Shown here in pieces: positions 12,110-24,400 of a stretch of DNA of 64,000 nt (position 1 is the first letter of the stretch; each line of letters begins with the position of its first letter). A program made the translations under genes and the position numbers. Source of the DNA: Panopea generosa (taxonomy: Eukaryota; Mollusca; Bivalvia; Adapedonta; Hiatellidae). The DNA is taken from the NCBI GenBank assembly GCA_029582155.1, contig CM055895.1, positions 15,490,787 to 15,554,786 on the forward strand, given 5' to 3'. The notes below the pieces were generated by a model that was not told the origin of the DNA, made no database searches, and saw only the letters and a list, made by a program, of their open reading frames with translations.

Positions 12110-12415
12110 AGTAAATGAACAGGAGTTGTCAGAAGACAACAAAGCTCGTCTCTTGGTGTCTAAGTCCAAAAAGGGCCATAACTGTGCTAAAATGCAATCC
12201 ATAGTTATGGTTCTTGTCTCTGTGTGTTCCATTGATAATGGTGAACACACATGCGAAGTTTCATTCACATCCAATGAGTGGTTGCATAGATATCTTAAAC
12301 TTAAACGTAAAAGTTTAACCTGGGTGCCTACAGACATCAACACCGACGCCGACCACGCCGGGTCATGGCAATAGCTCTCCTTGGACTTTGTCCCAGTGAG
12401 CTTAAAAGTCACTGA
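12110..12415 (-). repeat. Dispersed repeat with GAGCTATTGCCATGACCC head
   Basis: On the minus strand it reads GAGAGCTATTGCCATGACCC, then a GGCGTCGGTGTTGATGTC block, GGCACCCAGGTTAAACTTTT, a TCTTCTGACAAC end and Arg/Ala-rich chance frames. The same family lies in plus orientation at about 17990-18185. The two overlapping chance frames here (12057 plus, 12098 minus) come from this repeat and are not genes. Confidence 0.65.
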
Positions 12416-13257
12416 GTGACGACAATCAACTGCTAACAAACACAATCGATTATCGCCAATCTAAACTCAAACCTACCAATTATCAAGTCTGAGACAATCG
12501 AAACACTACTAAGTAAATTTCCCTCTTTTCTAGGAAATGTGTGAACCATTGTGCAGTAAGAGCATGGCATTTTAGGCCCACTGTCCCCTGCTATGTCCTG
12601 GCCTGGGGAGAGCCAGGGTATTAAATGCATTATAGAAGCAGAAGAGGTCCTCATGAGACCTCGGTAACACTAGTACCAGACCATGATATGAGAACAGTAC
12701 CTGTTAACAATTACATGGACAACTTTTTTCTCTAAAAACTGGTCAAGTTCTAGATATACATGTATGTACAAAGAATCTCTGACAGAACAGCAGATTATTC
12801 AGTTGGGCACTAATAGCTTGCTTTCTGACTTGTGTCATATAACATAATAGTTTCATTCATCTAAAAGTTCGGCTGCAGTTCTTGAATTTTTTTTAAACAG
12901 TTTGCAAAGTAACTTCATGTTTAAATGCCAGAAACATGATCAACACTTGTATTTACTTCGATGCAGACTTTAAGAGAAGTAATCAACACTATAATGCAAC
13001 TTTTTACTCTTAACACTATCTCCAACCCCCACCAAAGAAAAAAAAGCTGTTTAGGAGATATTTATACATTGTCTTTGGAAAGGAAATATGGGTGGCTGAA
13101 ATATTATACTAAGAGCCATAATATTTCCACCCCTACCCTCCTTTATCCCAATTTCCATATACATTGGCTATAATATTTTCACCCCTCTTTCCTCACCAGA
13201 TAAATTATGAAGATTACTTTTGTCTGTTGAAGCACATTAAGTTATTTTATTGAAGGT

Positions 13258-13342
13258 AAAAGTTTGGATAGATGAGATTGGGGTGGGGGATATGGTGGGG
13301 TGGAGGGGGAGGGACAGGGGGTGTCAGTGGGGAAGGTAATAA
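13258..13342 (+). other. G-rich tract with quadruplex potential
   Basis: Clusters of three to five Gs separated by one to five bases (GGGGTGGGGGATATGGTGGG and following) run over about 85 bases. They satisfy the G3+N1-7 quadruplex rule several times. The opposite strand gives a Pro-rich chance frame. Confidence 0.6.
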
Positions 13343-13371
13343 TAATACTTCTTTCCTTATAATTATAATAT

Positions 13372-13602
13372 TGTGACTGTCTACTTGAGACAGTATTCCT
13401 AGTGCTGCCACAATGAAGCAGAGACATAATATGTTAATCATACTGACACAGGGCTGAACAGACTTTAAATATTGAGTGCAATGCTAGGAAGCTTCTAGTC
13501 TATTTTTTCAAGTCTTTGGGTATGAACCGTCCTGAAATTGAACCCATGGCCTTGCGATTCGATGTGGATGCTCTACCCCTAGACCATCGCTGTGGTCAAA
13601 CA
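13372..13602 (-). repeat. tRNA-derived SINE, family D
   Basis: The minus-strand head reads GACCACAGCGATGGTCTAGG then GGTAGAGCATCC, with a GGGTTCAATTTC box B. The 3' part ends in the family-D phrase ACTGTCTCAAGTAGAC. Related copies lie at 35180 and 61090. Confidence 0.7.
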
Positions 13603-13910
13603 CTTTAGTTTTATCTGATTATCTAAGACTTTCTATTGAAGGTAAGCAAGCTTTAACATTTCAAAATGAATGTTGGTAAAGTGACGGGTTCTTACAGCAA
13701 TGCCACAGAAGTGCTGGAGTGTTGCTGCACATTAAAAATAGTCAAGGATTATAGCAATGCAGAGTATCAGATCTTGTGCAGTTTCTACCATGCCAATGGA
13801 ATCTCGCGAGAATTTTCTGTGAACTCTGAATTATTAATCCTTTGCAGATTATTCATCAACATTTTGTCAGAAGATGCAATCTATCTATTCTTCCCAATAT
13901 GAATTATCCA

Positions 13911-14051
13911 AAGACAACTTGTCCCAAGTTTCAAGACAACTTGTACCATCAAAAGACAAGTAAAACCAATTAATTCTTACACCTGTTAATATCATATTAA
14001 AAATGAAATATAGAACGAGTTGTCTCAAAACTTGGGACAAGTTGTCTCAAA
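13911..14051. repeat. Inverted repeat around GACAACTTGTCCCAAGTTT
   Basis: Arms at 13911-13945 and 14015-14051 are near-perfect reverse complements. Each arm itself contains two GACAACTTGT motifs. About 70 bases of AT-rich spacer separate them. It resembles a small foldback or MITE end pair. Confidence 0.6.
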
Positions 14052-15328
14052 ATTTAGGACGTGTTATATTTGAGATGACTTTTCCTGTACCCCTCCGTAT
14101 AGTTCTTGGACACAATCAAGGAATTATATAGAGATGGAAAGGCAACTGATTGAGATTTTGTAAACCTTTGCATATTCACACAAAATCTCGCAATATCTTG
14201 TTTTCAATTATCTTAACTTCCATTCATGTCAGGAACATAAATCAAATGAAACTCTCATCAAAACAATTTGTGGTAAAAATTGTTGAAGTACTTTTGATTA
14301 CAAAATTTGTATATTGCAGCTAAAATAATGACAAATTCAAACCTCAATATCTTTAAATCAAGATCATTTCTGATCGAATCATGTTTAAACATCTTAAATT
14401 ACATATAACTTACAGTTTGTGTACAGGAAACCAGTTGCCTGTGAGTTATGAATGATTAATTACCAAATATTTTATCCTTTATTTAGTCAGGAGATGCAAG
14501 TTTCCTATCTTTCTGTACAAGTCCTTGCCACAATGGATTTACAGGATTCAGTTTTATTGGAATGAGCATTGTTATATTTATTGATAACACGTTTAAAAAA
14601 AATAACAAACTGTTTGAAAAAGGAAATGGTTAACGTACTAGCTTTTTGTACTTCGTTTACGTAAGACTAATTGAACGATCAATATCCAGCATATTCACCG
14701 GTTATGCTTTTCAATGTCGGATCTTGCGTGTTGTCATACTGAGCCACTTTAAAAATTAAATAACTTTTTGTTAAAATTTAGTCTCTTATAGTCAATTTAC
14801 TTGCAAAATTCGCCATTCAGTTGGAAAAATAATCATTGACCTGGGCAAGTCCTTCACCTTGATGTATTTATGCCGACGACGAATGTTCTGTATTTAAGCA
14901 CCGGTTTATGTGATAAACGTTTAATTTTTATGCGCTCTACGTCATTAATACTGGCTGCGTCTGCACGTGATAAATTGTTGTCACTAACTACAACATACGG
15001 GCCTCCAAATTCCTGGGCAGGAAATAATCGGAACCACCATATTGTTGATATTTTGATGTTTTGTATATATGGAGTATCAATTTTAATTTACTTGTCTTAT
15101 GAAGGTTGCAACTTTGTGACATTAATGCACAAACAAGTGTAACAGTATGGTCATTGATTTTCGAGAAAGACAAGGTTATTTAGCCTTTTATGGCTTTGAT
15201 TTAGAGAAAACAGTGTTTTAATTTGGATGTTTTTGTTAATTTCGTCGTTTGTGAGGTCATAATGAGAATGGATTGAAAACAGTTTGAGGGAATTGTTAAC
15301 GTTTCAGCCGAGAGGGCATCCTTCCACG

Positions 15329-15431
15329 ATGGAGCTGTACATTGAGACACTTACAGGGGCTGCATTTGAGCTGAGAGTGTCGCCTTTCGAGACAATTATG
15401 TCTGTCAAGGCTAAAATACAGAGATTAGAAG
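15329..15431 (+). CDS. ZFAND4: ZFAND4 exon 1 (coding part)
   Basis: Starts at ATG 15329 and encodes MELYIETLTGAAFELRVSPF and ETIMSVKAKIQRLE, the first half of the ubiquitin-like beta-grasp. The donor is GTACAT. A possible acceptor, AACGTTTCAG, ends at 15307, so the exon may begin at 15308 with an upstream noncoding exon. Alternatively transcription may start just upstream. Confidence 0.9.
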
Positions 15432-18400
15432 GTACATAGTGGGACATTGTTTTGGGACAAAGAACAAAGGAACAATGCAGTTTTCTTATATGATGTATCA
15501 ATAAAGTTATATATACTGATATTGCATGTCAAACCTTTCTCTGGTTTCTACAGAGATACATTTTGGGGATATGGGTATTTTGATTGATACTTTGGGGGAT
15601 TTCTAAACAGATTTATATCTAAAGGTGAATACATGCCATGTGACCAATGTTCATAAAAAAAACACTAATTGTATAGATCTTAATGAAGGTTTTTTTTGTA
15701 AACTGGTGGAATAACATTGTCTTACGAATATATTCTCTGAGTATTTCATAACCATGGGGTTAACAAGTGTTTTCGTTTACTAGAAAATATTTTCTCTTGT
15801 AAGCGAATCACTTTTTAAGTACTTCTGTTTATGTTACAAAAGCATGTGTGAAAGTTTAGATACACCATGTTTCTTCAATTTGTAACATCAAAGAGTGTTG
15901 CTCTAATAAAACTAACATAATACATTTGTAAACTTTTGGATATTGTAAGTGGATAAAAAGATAAGTATGATACTTTATAGTGGAATGTAGTTGATAGAAT
16001 AAAGTGGATATATTATAATATATAAATATATACAGTTGGATTATAGAGAAGTAAAATTGTGAAATGAAAATATGAGTCTAGGTGGAATTATAGCAAGTAA
16101 TAAGATATGCAGCAGAATGTAATTCAGATTTTTGTAATATAACTTTAGTTCATTATAGTACTTCATCACATGAGAGTGGATGGAATTCCCACTGAGACTA
16201 CTAATTTTGTCTCTTTTATTTATCTAGTTGTGTTACACTAATTACTAGTTAGTGCTCTAGGTGTTGTAGTTTTGACTGTTTTCAAGGCTGAATTTTGGCC
16301 CTATTTCCAATAGATGGCAGATAGTACTCTTCCCCACAATTACAAGTAAAAAATTCCCAATTGAAAGGGAAAATGAGAAGTTTGTTTGAGTATTTAGGGT
16401 TATTTTCATGCCATTAATTGCTAACAGACTTAAACCTAAACCACTCTTTCCTGGGATCCCTGAAGGTATACCGGTACTTGAAAACACCAGATCTGCGCAA
16501 GTAGCTGACAACTTTCCTGAATGTGCTTAAAATGTGCCTGTTCTTAATATATGCTGTTGTTCTGACAGTTGTTTGATTGTTTAAAGTACAACCCTATTTT
16601 CCGAAAATTCCAAGGACCCTTTCCCCATTCCCTAAATACAGAAAAAAACACTAATGTGCCATGTTTTCCTTTTAGGTCATTGTTTTGCAATTACTTACCC
16701 TCCATTAACTTTCTGAGAGTAATCTGTTTCAGTCAATAACATTTGAAAGGACACTTTTATTCTTAATACTTTCAATTTGCAATGCTTTTTTAACCCTTTA
16801 CTTCATATAGACCCCTTTGTACACCTCTAATATTGAAAGCATTAATTCACCATGTATCAGCAATGGGTGAATTATGTTTATATTAACTGACAGAGTGGAA
16901 AACAGTGCAGGCTCGTAACGAGCAATCTGAACTCTTCCTGCACTGTTTTCAAAGGCCTTCTGTGATTGGCGCGGGAAAACGTGTATCTATGGAGTAAAGG
17001 TTTAAAAAAGAAAACACAACATTTTTTTTTTTAATTGACTTCATCAGCATTCTGCAGTCCTACTGATTCCAGGGCCTGAGCTGGTAACTTAGAATCCCTG
17101 TCAGGCTTACTCACTGTCTCTGTGATGATTATTTCTGAACTTTGTTCTAAGGTCATGACTTTCCCACCTCTGTATATGTGGGGAAATATGAGAACATGTG
17201 AAGTAAGTTTTGTCAAAGATTGGTTAACTCCCTGGTGGACCCCGGGAACAATGATTAGTTGCACTGACCACTTTTAAATAACTGAAATATTGTTAACTCC
17301 AGGCTCTCGTAAAAAATGAGGTTTAAAAACTTTTTTCCCTATTCTGACAGAAAGCACAACATTCCTAATCTTAGAATGAACAAATTGTATGTTTAAAAAA
17401 CTTCTTACTTTGTCAGACACTAAAAAATACCTCCATAATCTGGAGAGAGAAAAGAAATAATGAATAAGCAGCTTTTTAATGGGTAGGTAAGTTTAGGAGA
17501 CAGCAAACTAACATTTTTTAATTTTGGTTTATAGGAAATTTTAGAAATGATGGCTATTAGTATTTAGTAAAATTCATTGTCAGCTTTTGGAGAAAAAAAT
17601 CACAGTTTCTTAGATGGTGCATTTAAAAGCTATTGTATTTCATTGCCATATTTAGTCATGTGTGGAAATCCCTGTATTTTTATTGCTAAGTATTTTCCTA
17701 AAGGATGTTTTGCTAAAAAACAAAATGTTTTTCATTTTTAGCTCGTCTTTTTTAATAATACAAGCTATTGTCATGAGCCAAGTGTTTGGGTCGCTGTCAT
17801 CATCGTCCCGTTAAAGTTTTATGTTTAGCTCAGCATTTTCTCTGTTTCTGAACAAACTACTTGTCATTGTGACATCATAAAAACATTCATACTATGTTAT
17901 TCAAATATTTTATAAAGCCAAGTTACCTAACTTTCCATACCTAATCTCAAGTTTTTTGTTTAGCTCAGGTTTGAATTTATTTTTATTTTTAGCTCGCCAG
18001 GACGAATGTCTAGGAGAGCTAATGCCATGACCCCTACAGTGGCATCGGCGTCGTTTGTAGACACCCAAGTTAAACTTTTGCATTTAGTTGCGTTTAAGTT
18101 TTGGCGTTTGTCTCCAATCTCAATATTTGCTTGGGTGGTGAGTTTTATCCCATAGGCGAGCTTTGTTGTCTTCTGACAACTCTTGTTTAAGTCTGTTTCA
18201 TTTTTCTGTAATAGTATTGAATCATTTCGTAACTGATCACCATCATGTTAAAAAAAAGTTAACATCGTTGACCTTGACCTACTTAATGGTCTTTAATAAA
18301 GACGAGCATCTACATCTGCTTGAGGTGATCTTGTTCATTTTTTCTTGTTCAAGGGATGGCATGAAGTTAACTTCCAATTATTTCAATTAAGTGTTGAATG

Positions 18401-21400
18401 GGAACGTGTCTGATACCTGAATTATATCAAGATGCAATCTGTGTATCAATCATTAAGTGATCTTAACGCTGAACTAGATCACGTAAGGACGATCTGTGTT
18501 GTAGTAAAGTTGAAGAAGTGTTGAATATTGATTTAATTTTCTTCTGATCTGTTTATATAGTGTATATACGTAAAGGTGTTTACTATTAAGTCTGTGTGGG
18601 GTGGATAATTTTTATGTAACAATATCGAGTACCCAGCATTTGTGTACTTTGTATAGTAATAAACCACATCTTTGTTCGCAGTATTGATTGGTTTTGAATT
18701 TGATTGGTAAATAACCACTGGCAGATTTGTAAAAGATCAATTTTTATTAAATCAAGATTGATGTTGATTGTAATAATCATTTAATAAATGAATATTTAAA
18801 TGGTGAATTTATGGATTTTTCAGTTAATTATCATTGATAATACTTGCTTATAAGTTTATTCTTTCTTGTTCGCAAAGAGAGAGTGAATGTATCAAATGGA
18901 ATTCTAGGTCCCTTTTATGGTGCTGTGCGAAATAAGGCTTGGTGTAGTCCAGTTCCTGCTCACCTCAAAACAGTGCAATTTGTATTACATGGTGTGTCTT
19001 CCACCTCCCCTTCCGGGTACACCCTACATTGAGAATTTATCTAAAGTCTACAACCCTTTTTATTGGAAATCCTGTCTGCTTATCAAGTTGCAAGGTTTGA
19101 ATGTTCATGGCGTTTCTTGAGCAGTGATTTGAATAAATTAATGATGCAATCAAACATCTGGATTTTCATAATTTTCTGAAGAAACAAAGAATTAATTATT
19201 TCATTATATTAATAAGCAAAGTTTTAAGACTGTTTTTGTGTTTAACTCCTTTTCTTAATTAGCCGCAAATTTGATTAGTCATTATTTTTTACGAACAAAA
19301 TATTCGGTTCCCAAAAGATAAATAAGGTGGTTTTACTTTTATAACAAGAAGCTGACTGTAATAACACATCAAGATGCATGCACTGTGCTGGCCACAGCAA
19401 TTCCGTTAAAAATAAACAATTAATTATTGAATTTTTTACCAAAATATTTTGTTTGTAAACTTTTTCGGAAATAGTTCATTTTATAATAAGATTAATCTGT
19501 AAACAAAAGAAATCTATTGTTAGGCTTTACATTGTTCATTTGTATTTTTATTTTAACTTGACCATCACTAGCAGCTATAGGCATAGTGCCACCATTGCAA
19601 AAAGGAAGTGCTTCCGTAGGGTAGTCGCATAATGGCGGTTATAAATAATCCTCAATTCTTCTTCTTTAAAAATGCATTTTCCTTATTTTAATGCTCATTT
19701 TTTTTATTTGAATGACATTATTGATGTATTTTGAACATTTTGATAGCATTGTCATGTTTGAATTGTGAATTTAGAAGAAAAAAAATGATGCTTGGGAATT
19801 GGGGGTATGAATTCATGATTTCTGAAGTCTACTTTCACTTTGTCACCAGTGTACACACTGAGCAGAAAAAAAATTTCTTATATGACACATGACCCCTACT
19901 TTTCTCATCATATTTTGATAGTGCAGAGGTTCACAAACAGTAAAATGTAGGTTTCACTTCTTGCATTTGGGACTCTCTATGAATGACAAGCCTTCAAACT
20001 TTTATAATTTACTATAGAATAAAGAACAAAAAACAATGGTGGGGTTACAACTATTAGAGAGACTTGAGTGAATTGGGGGTGATTTTCCAAAATGTTAATT
20101 GTAGGTAAAATAACCTCTTTTTTTACACTCTCATAGTCTTAAGTGACAAATTGGAGATATTTGCTTCATAAAAAACAACATTTTGGCAAGTTTATGCCTC
20201 AAATAAAGCATATATGTGCATATTTACATTGAAATTTCATGAAAAATCACAAAATTTTGAAGATTTTTTATTTTGGATGATTTAAATGTGCAATTTTTAG
20301 CATGTACATTGTATTGAATAATGTATTTTTGTAAGATAATGTCTTCAGTGTATCATGAGACTATTTTGGTGTAAAAATTTTAATGGGATTAGGTAAAAAA
20401 AAAAATTTTGGGGTAAAATTAGTCAAACACATCAAAATTGCATGTCGGTCAACATCTCGCGCCTGTATATAATGATCATGTAAAAAGTGATATTTTGACA
20501 AAAGTTTCAGTATTAAATGTCTGCAACTTGGCAGTATTACTTCAAATTGGTAGTACTTACTAAAAAAGAAGTAATTATGAAATTAAAAAAAAAAGAGTTT
20601 CCTTATTGGCATAGTGCCACCATTGCAAAAAGGAAGTGCTTCCGTGGGGTAGTCGCATAATGGCGGTTTTAAATAATCCTCAATTCTTCTTTAAAAATGC
20701 ATTTTCCTTATTTTAATGCTCTTTTTTTTTTATTTGAATGGCGTTATTGATGTACTTTGAACATTTTGATAGCATTGTCATGTTTAAATTGTGAGTTTAG
20801 AAAAAAAAAATGATGCGTGGAAATTGGGGGTATGAATTCATGATTTCGGAAGTCTACTTTCACTTTGTCACCAGTGTACACCCTGAGCAGAAAAAAAATC
20901 TCTTATATGACACATGACCCTTACTTTTCTCATCATATTTTGATAGTGCAGAGGTTGACAAACAGTAAAATGTAGGTTTCACTTCTTTCATTTGGGACCC
21001 TCTATGAATGACAAGCCTTCAAACTTTTATAATTTACTATAGAATAAAGAACAAAAATCAATGGTGGGGTTACACCTATATATTTTCACTTGTCTACATC
21101 AGATCCAACTTTACTTAATGGGAACAGTTTGTTGAGCATAATTTAAATTCCTGTTCTCTTGATAATTTAAAGTAAAAAAAAAAACATGAAAAAACTAAGT
21201 AAAATTAGTTGACTATTCAAGCCGAACAATGCCTTGACAGATTGCATAAAAAAATTATGCATTACCCTATTTAAAGATCTCTTTCTTTAAATGATCAACG
21301 GACTCTCTCGATATAAAAGATTGCAAAAATATATTGTGTAATGACGACAGGTCATGCCATAATGTCTAGCTGGGGGGTAGTTTCCCTTTTCTACGGTTTT

Positions 21401-24400
21401 ATTTAACTGAAGGATTAAATGCTCAAGTGTTGATCACTGCATAAACTTTGTCGTTGCTTTCATGAAAAACTTCTAATGTGGTCTGCTAACTTTAAAGAAG
21501 CTGTTTTAATATTCTATAATCAGCTGTGCTAATCTCAAATCCAATAATTTTTTGCCCTCGGATAGTTTGGTGTGATAAAGTCTCTCTGTTCATTTATTGG
21601 ATGATTGGATCAGTAAGGTAAAAGGTTATTTTGATTTGGTTTTAAACTAAACTATGCACTATAAACACACTTAATTTACCTTCTAGAACAAATGCATTGT
21701 GTAATTCTTCGTTTTCCATCAACAATAATGGTCTCCATTGCTTTTTATTATTACAAGTTCTTTAAATATATAGGTGAATAAATATTATGTCTGCTGATTT
21801 ACAGTCCATTCCTGGTTCTGCAGAAAGTCAGTGGCTAGATATTGTTACTATTCACTTTGTAGATAAATGTCAGTTTGGTTTGAACTTTCTGCAGGTATGA
21901 TAATATTGCTGTATGTAAATGGTTTCTATGGATGGCGATATGACTGAATATAGATGACAGTGCTAAGATCAATGAATGAATTGGGTTTTACAGCATACCT
22001 ACACATTATAGGTTATTCAACACTAACAGGTAGGAAGATTCCAGGTTCAGTCTACATGTACAAAAAAATTGCATTACTGAAATTGTCGCTTCCTGTAGAT
22101 GTCAGTAAAGTTCAATATTGATATTTGTTTCTGTGGATATCAGTAAAGTTCAGTTTTGATATTTGTTTCTGTAGATGACAGTCCACTTAAAGTTCAGTAT
22201 TGATATTTGTTTCTGTGGATGTCAGTAAAGTTCAGTATTGATATTTGTTTCTGCAGATGTCAGTAAAGTTCAGTATTGATATTTGTTTCTGTGGATGTCA
22301 GTTTAGTTCAGTATTGATATTTGTTTCTGCTAATGTCAGTAAAGTTCAGTATTGATATTTGTTTCTGCAAATGTCAGTAAAGCTCAGTATTGATATTTGT
22401 TTCTTCAGATGTCAGTAAAGTTCAGTATCAATATTTGTTTCTGTGGATGTCAGTTTAGTTCAGTATTGATATTTGTTTCTGTGGATGTCAGTTAAGTTCG
22501 GTATTAATATTTGTTTCTGTGGATGTCAGTTAAGCTCAGTATTGATATTTGTTTCTGTGGATGTCAGTTAAGTTAAGTATTGATACTTGTTTCTGTGGAT
22601 GTCAGTTAAGTTCAGTATTGATATTTGTTTCTGTGGATGTCAGTTAAGTTCAGTATCGATATTTGTTTCTGCTAATGTCAGTAAAGTTCAGTATTGATAT
22701 TTGTTTCTTCAGATGTCAGTTAAGTTCAGTATTGATATTTGTTTGTGCAGATGTCAGTTAAGTTCAGTATTGATATTTGTTTCTGCAGATGTCAGTAAAG
22801 TTCAGTATTGATATTTGTTTCTGTGGATGTCAGTTAAGTACAGTATTAATATTTGTTTCTGTGGATGTCAGTTAAGTTCAGTATTGATATTTGTTTCTGT
22901 GGATGTCAGTTAAGTTCAGTATCGATATTTGTTTCTGTGGATGTCAGTTAAGTTCAGTATTGATATTTGTTTGCAGATGTCAGTTAAGTTCAGTATTGAT
23001 ATTTGTTTCTGCAGATGTCAGTAAAGTTCAGTATTGATATTTGTTTCTGTGGATGTCAGTTATGTTCAGAAATGATATTTGTTTCTGTGGATGTCAGTTA
23101 AGTTCAGTATTGATATTTGTTTCTGTGGATGTCAGTTAAGTTCAGTATTGATATTTGTTTCTGTGGATGTCAGTTAAGTTTAGTATTGATACTTGTTTCT
23201 GTGGATGTCAGTACCGGGTGGTGGGTTGAATGTTTATTTTCTTATACATGTCGGTATATCAGTATGTTTTAATACTGATGATGATTTCTGCAGATGTCAG
23301 TATGGTTGACTACTGATAGTGGTTGTTGCAGCTGCCAAGATGGTTGACTATTGATAGTGGTTGTTACAGCTGCCAAGATGGTTTACATATTGATATTGGT
23401 TGTTGCAGCTGCCAAGACAGTTTACATATTGATATTGGTTGTTGCAGCTGCCAAGACGGTTGAATATTGATAGTGGTTGTTGCAGCTGCCAAGACAGTTG
23501 AATATTGATAGTGGTTGTTGCAGCTGTCAAGGCAGTTGAATATTGGTAGTGGTTGTTACAGCTGCCAAGACAGTTGACTATTGATAGTGGTTGTTACAGC
23601 TGCCAAGATGGTTTACATATTGATATTGGTTGTTGCAGCTGCCAAGACGGTTGAATATTGATAGTGGTTGTTGCAGCTGTCAAGACAGTTGAATATTGAT
23701 AGTGGTTGTTGCAGCTGCCAAGACGGTTGAATATTGATAGTGGTTGTTGCAGCTGTCAAGACGGTTGAATATTGATAGTGGTTGTTGCAGCTGCAAAGAC
23801 AGTTTAATATTGATAGTGGTTGTTGCAGCTGCCAAGATGGTTGAATATTGATAGTGGTTTCTGCTGGTATCTGAATGACCCGATATTGACATGAATTTCT
23901 GCAGTTGTTGGTTTTTGTTGGAGACTGGTAATTCTTCTTTACACTCATTGTATGAATCAATGCCACTTAGAAGCTGTCCTTTATGGCTTGTAAGCAGTAT
24001 TGATCTGGTAGGTGAAGGCAATATATTTAGAACTGCAACACACACTGACTTAGCTAACAGGGACACAACTTGCATCTTTATGAAGTAACCTATGGTGTTG
24101 ATTGATTGATTGAATATTTAGTCAATTAATTTACCCACTCTTTCCTAGGATCCTGGAAGTTTAACCAGTACTCAAGCACACCCATATCAGCAAGATAACT
24201 GATAAGGTGCCGGGCACTTGAATCAGCAGTGAGAGACGAATGACAGTGAGATATAATGTTGTATATCAATCATCATGGGGACTGTGGCCAGGTGGGGATT
24301 CAAACTCACAACCCCACCTACGATGTTATGCTTGAAAATTTAGGTTAAACTTAGTAACACTAACTATTGTTTCTGCAAATATAGTCAGTGCAGCTTATCC

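Larger units (their letters stand above)
4846..15307. other. Region between the SLC9B and ZFAND4 coding starts
   Basis: The two coding starts are head to head (SLC9B minus, ZFAND4 plus), so this stretch must contain both promoters and any noncoding first exons. I see no TATA or CpG cluster strong enough to place either. Apart from the repeats listed separately (SINEs, MITE-like pairs, the 37-bp minisatellite, a G-rich tract and an inverted repeat) it is AT-rich. About 10990-11500 contains GATGCATCG-type motifs in both orientations, possibly a decayed DNA transposon. Open frames at 6236, 6924, 13666 and 14870 show no recognisable protein. Confidence 0.55.

Noticed and set aside
12057..12445. 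Overlapping 105- and 115-residue frames on opposite strands
   Set aside because: Both come from a dispersed repeat also present at 17990-18185; no protein family recognised.
14870..15142. 90-residue frame just upstream of ZFAND4
   Set aside because: No similarity recognised and no splice site linking it in frame to the ZFAND4 exon; more likely promoter or 5' UTR DNA.
23348..24075. Minus-strand frames rich in Gln, Tyr, Asn and Thr repeats
   Set aside because: Translation of the 38-bp minisatellite in reverse; no start context and no protein similarity.
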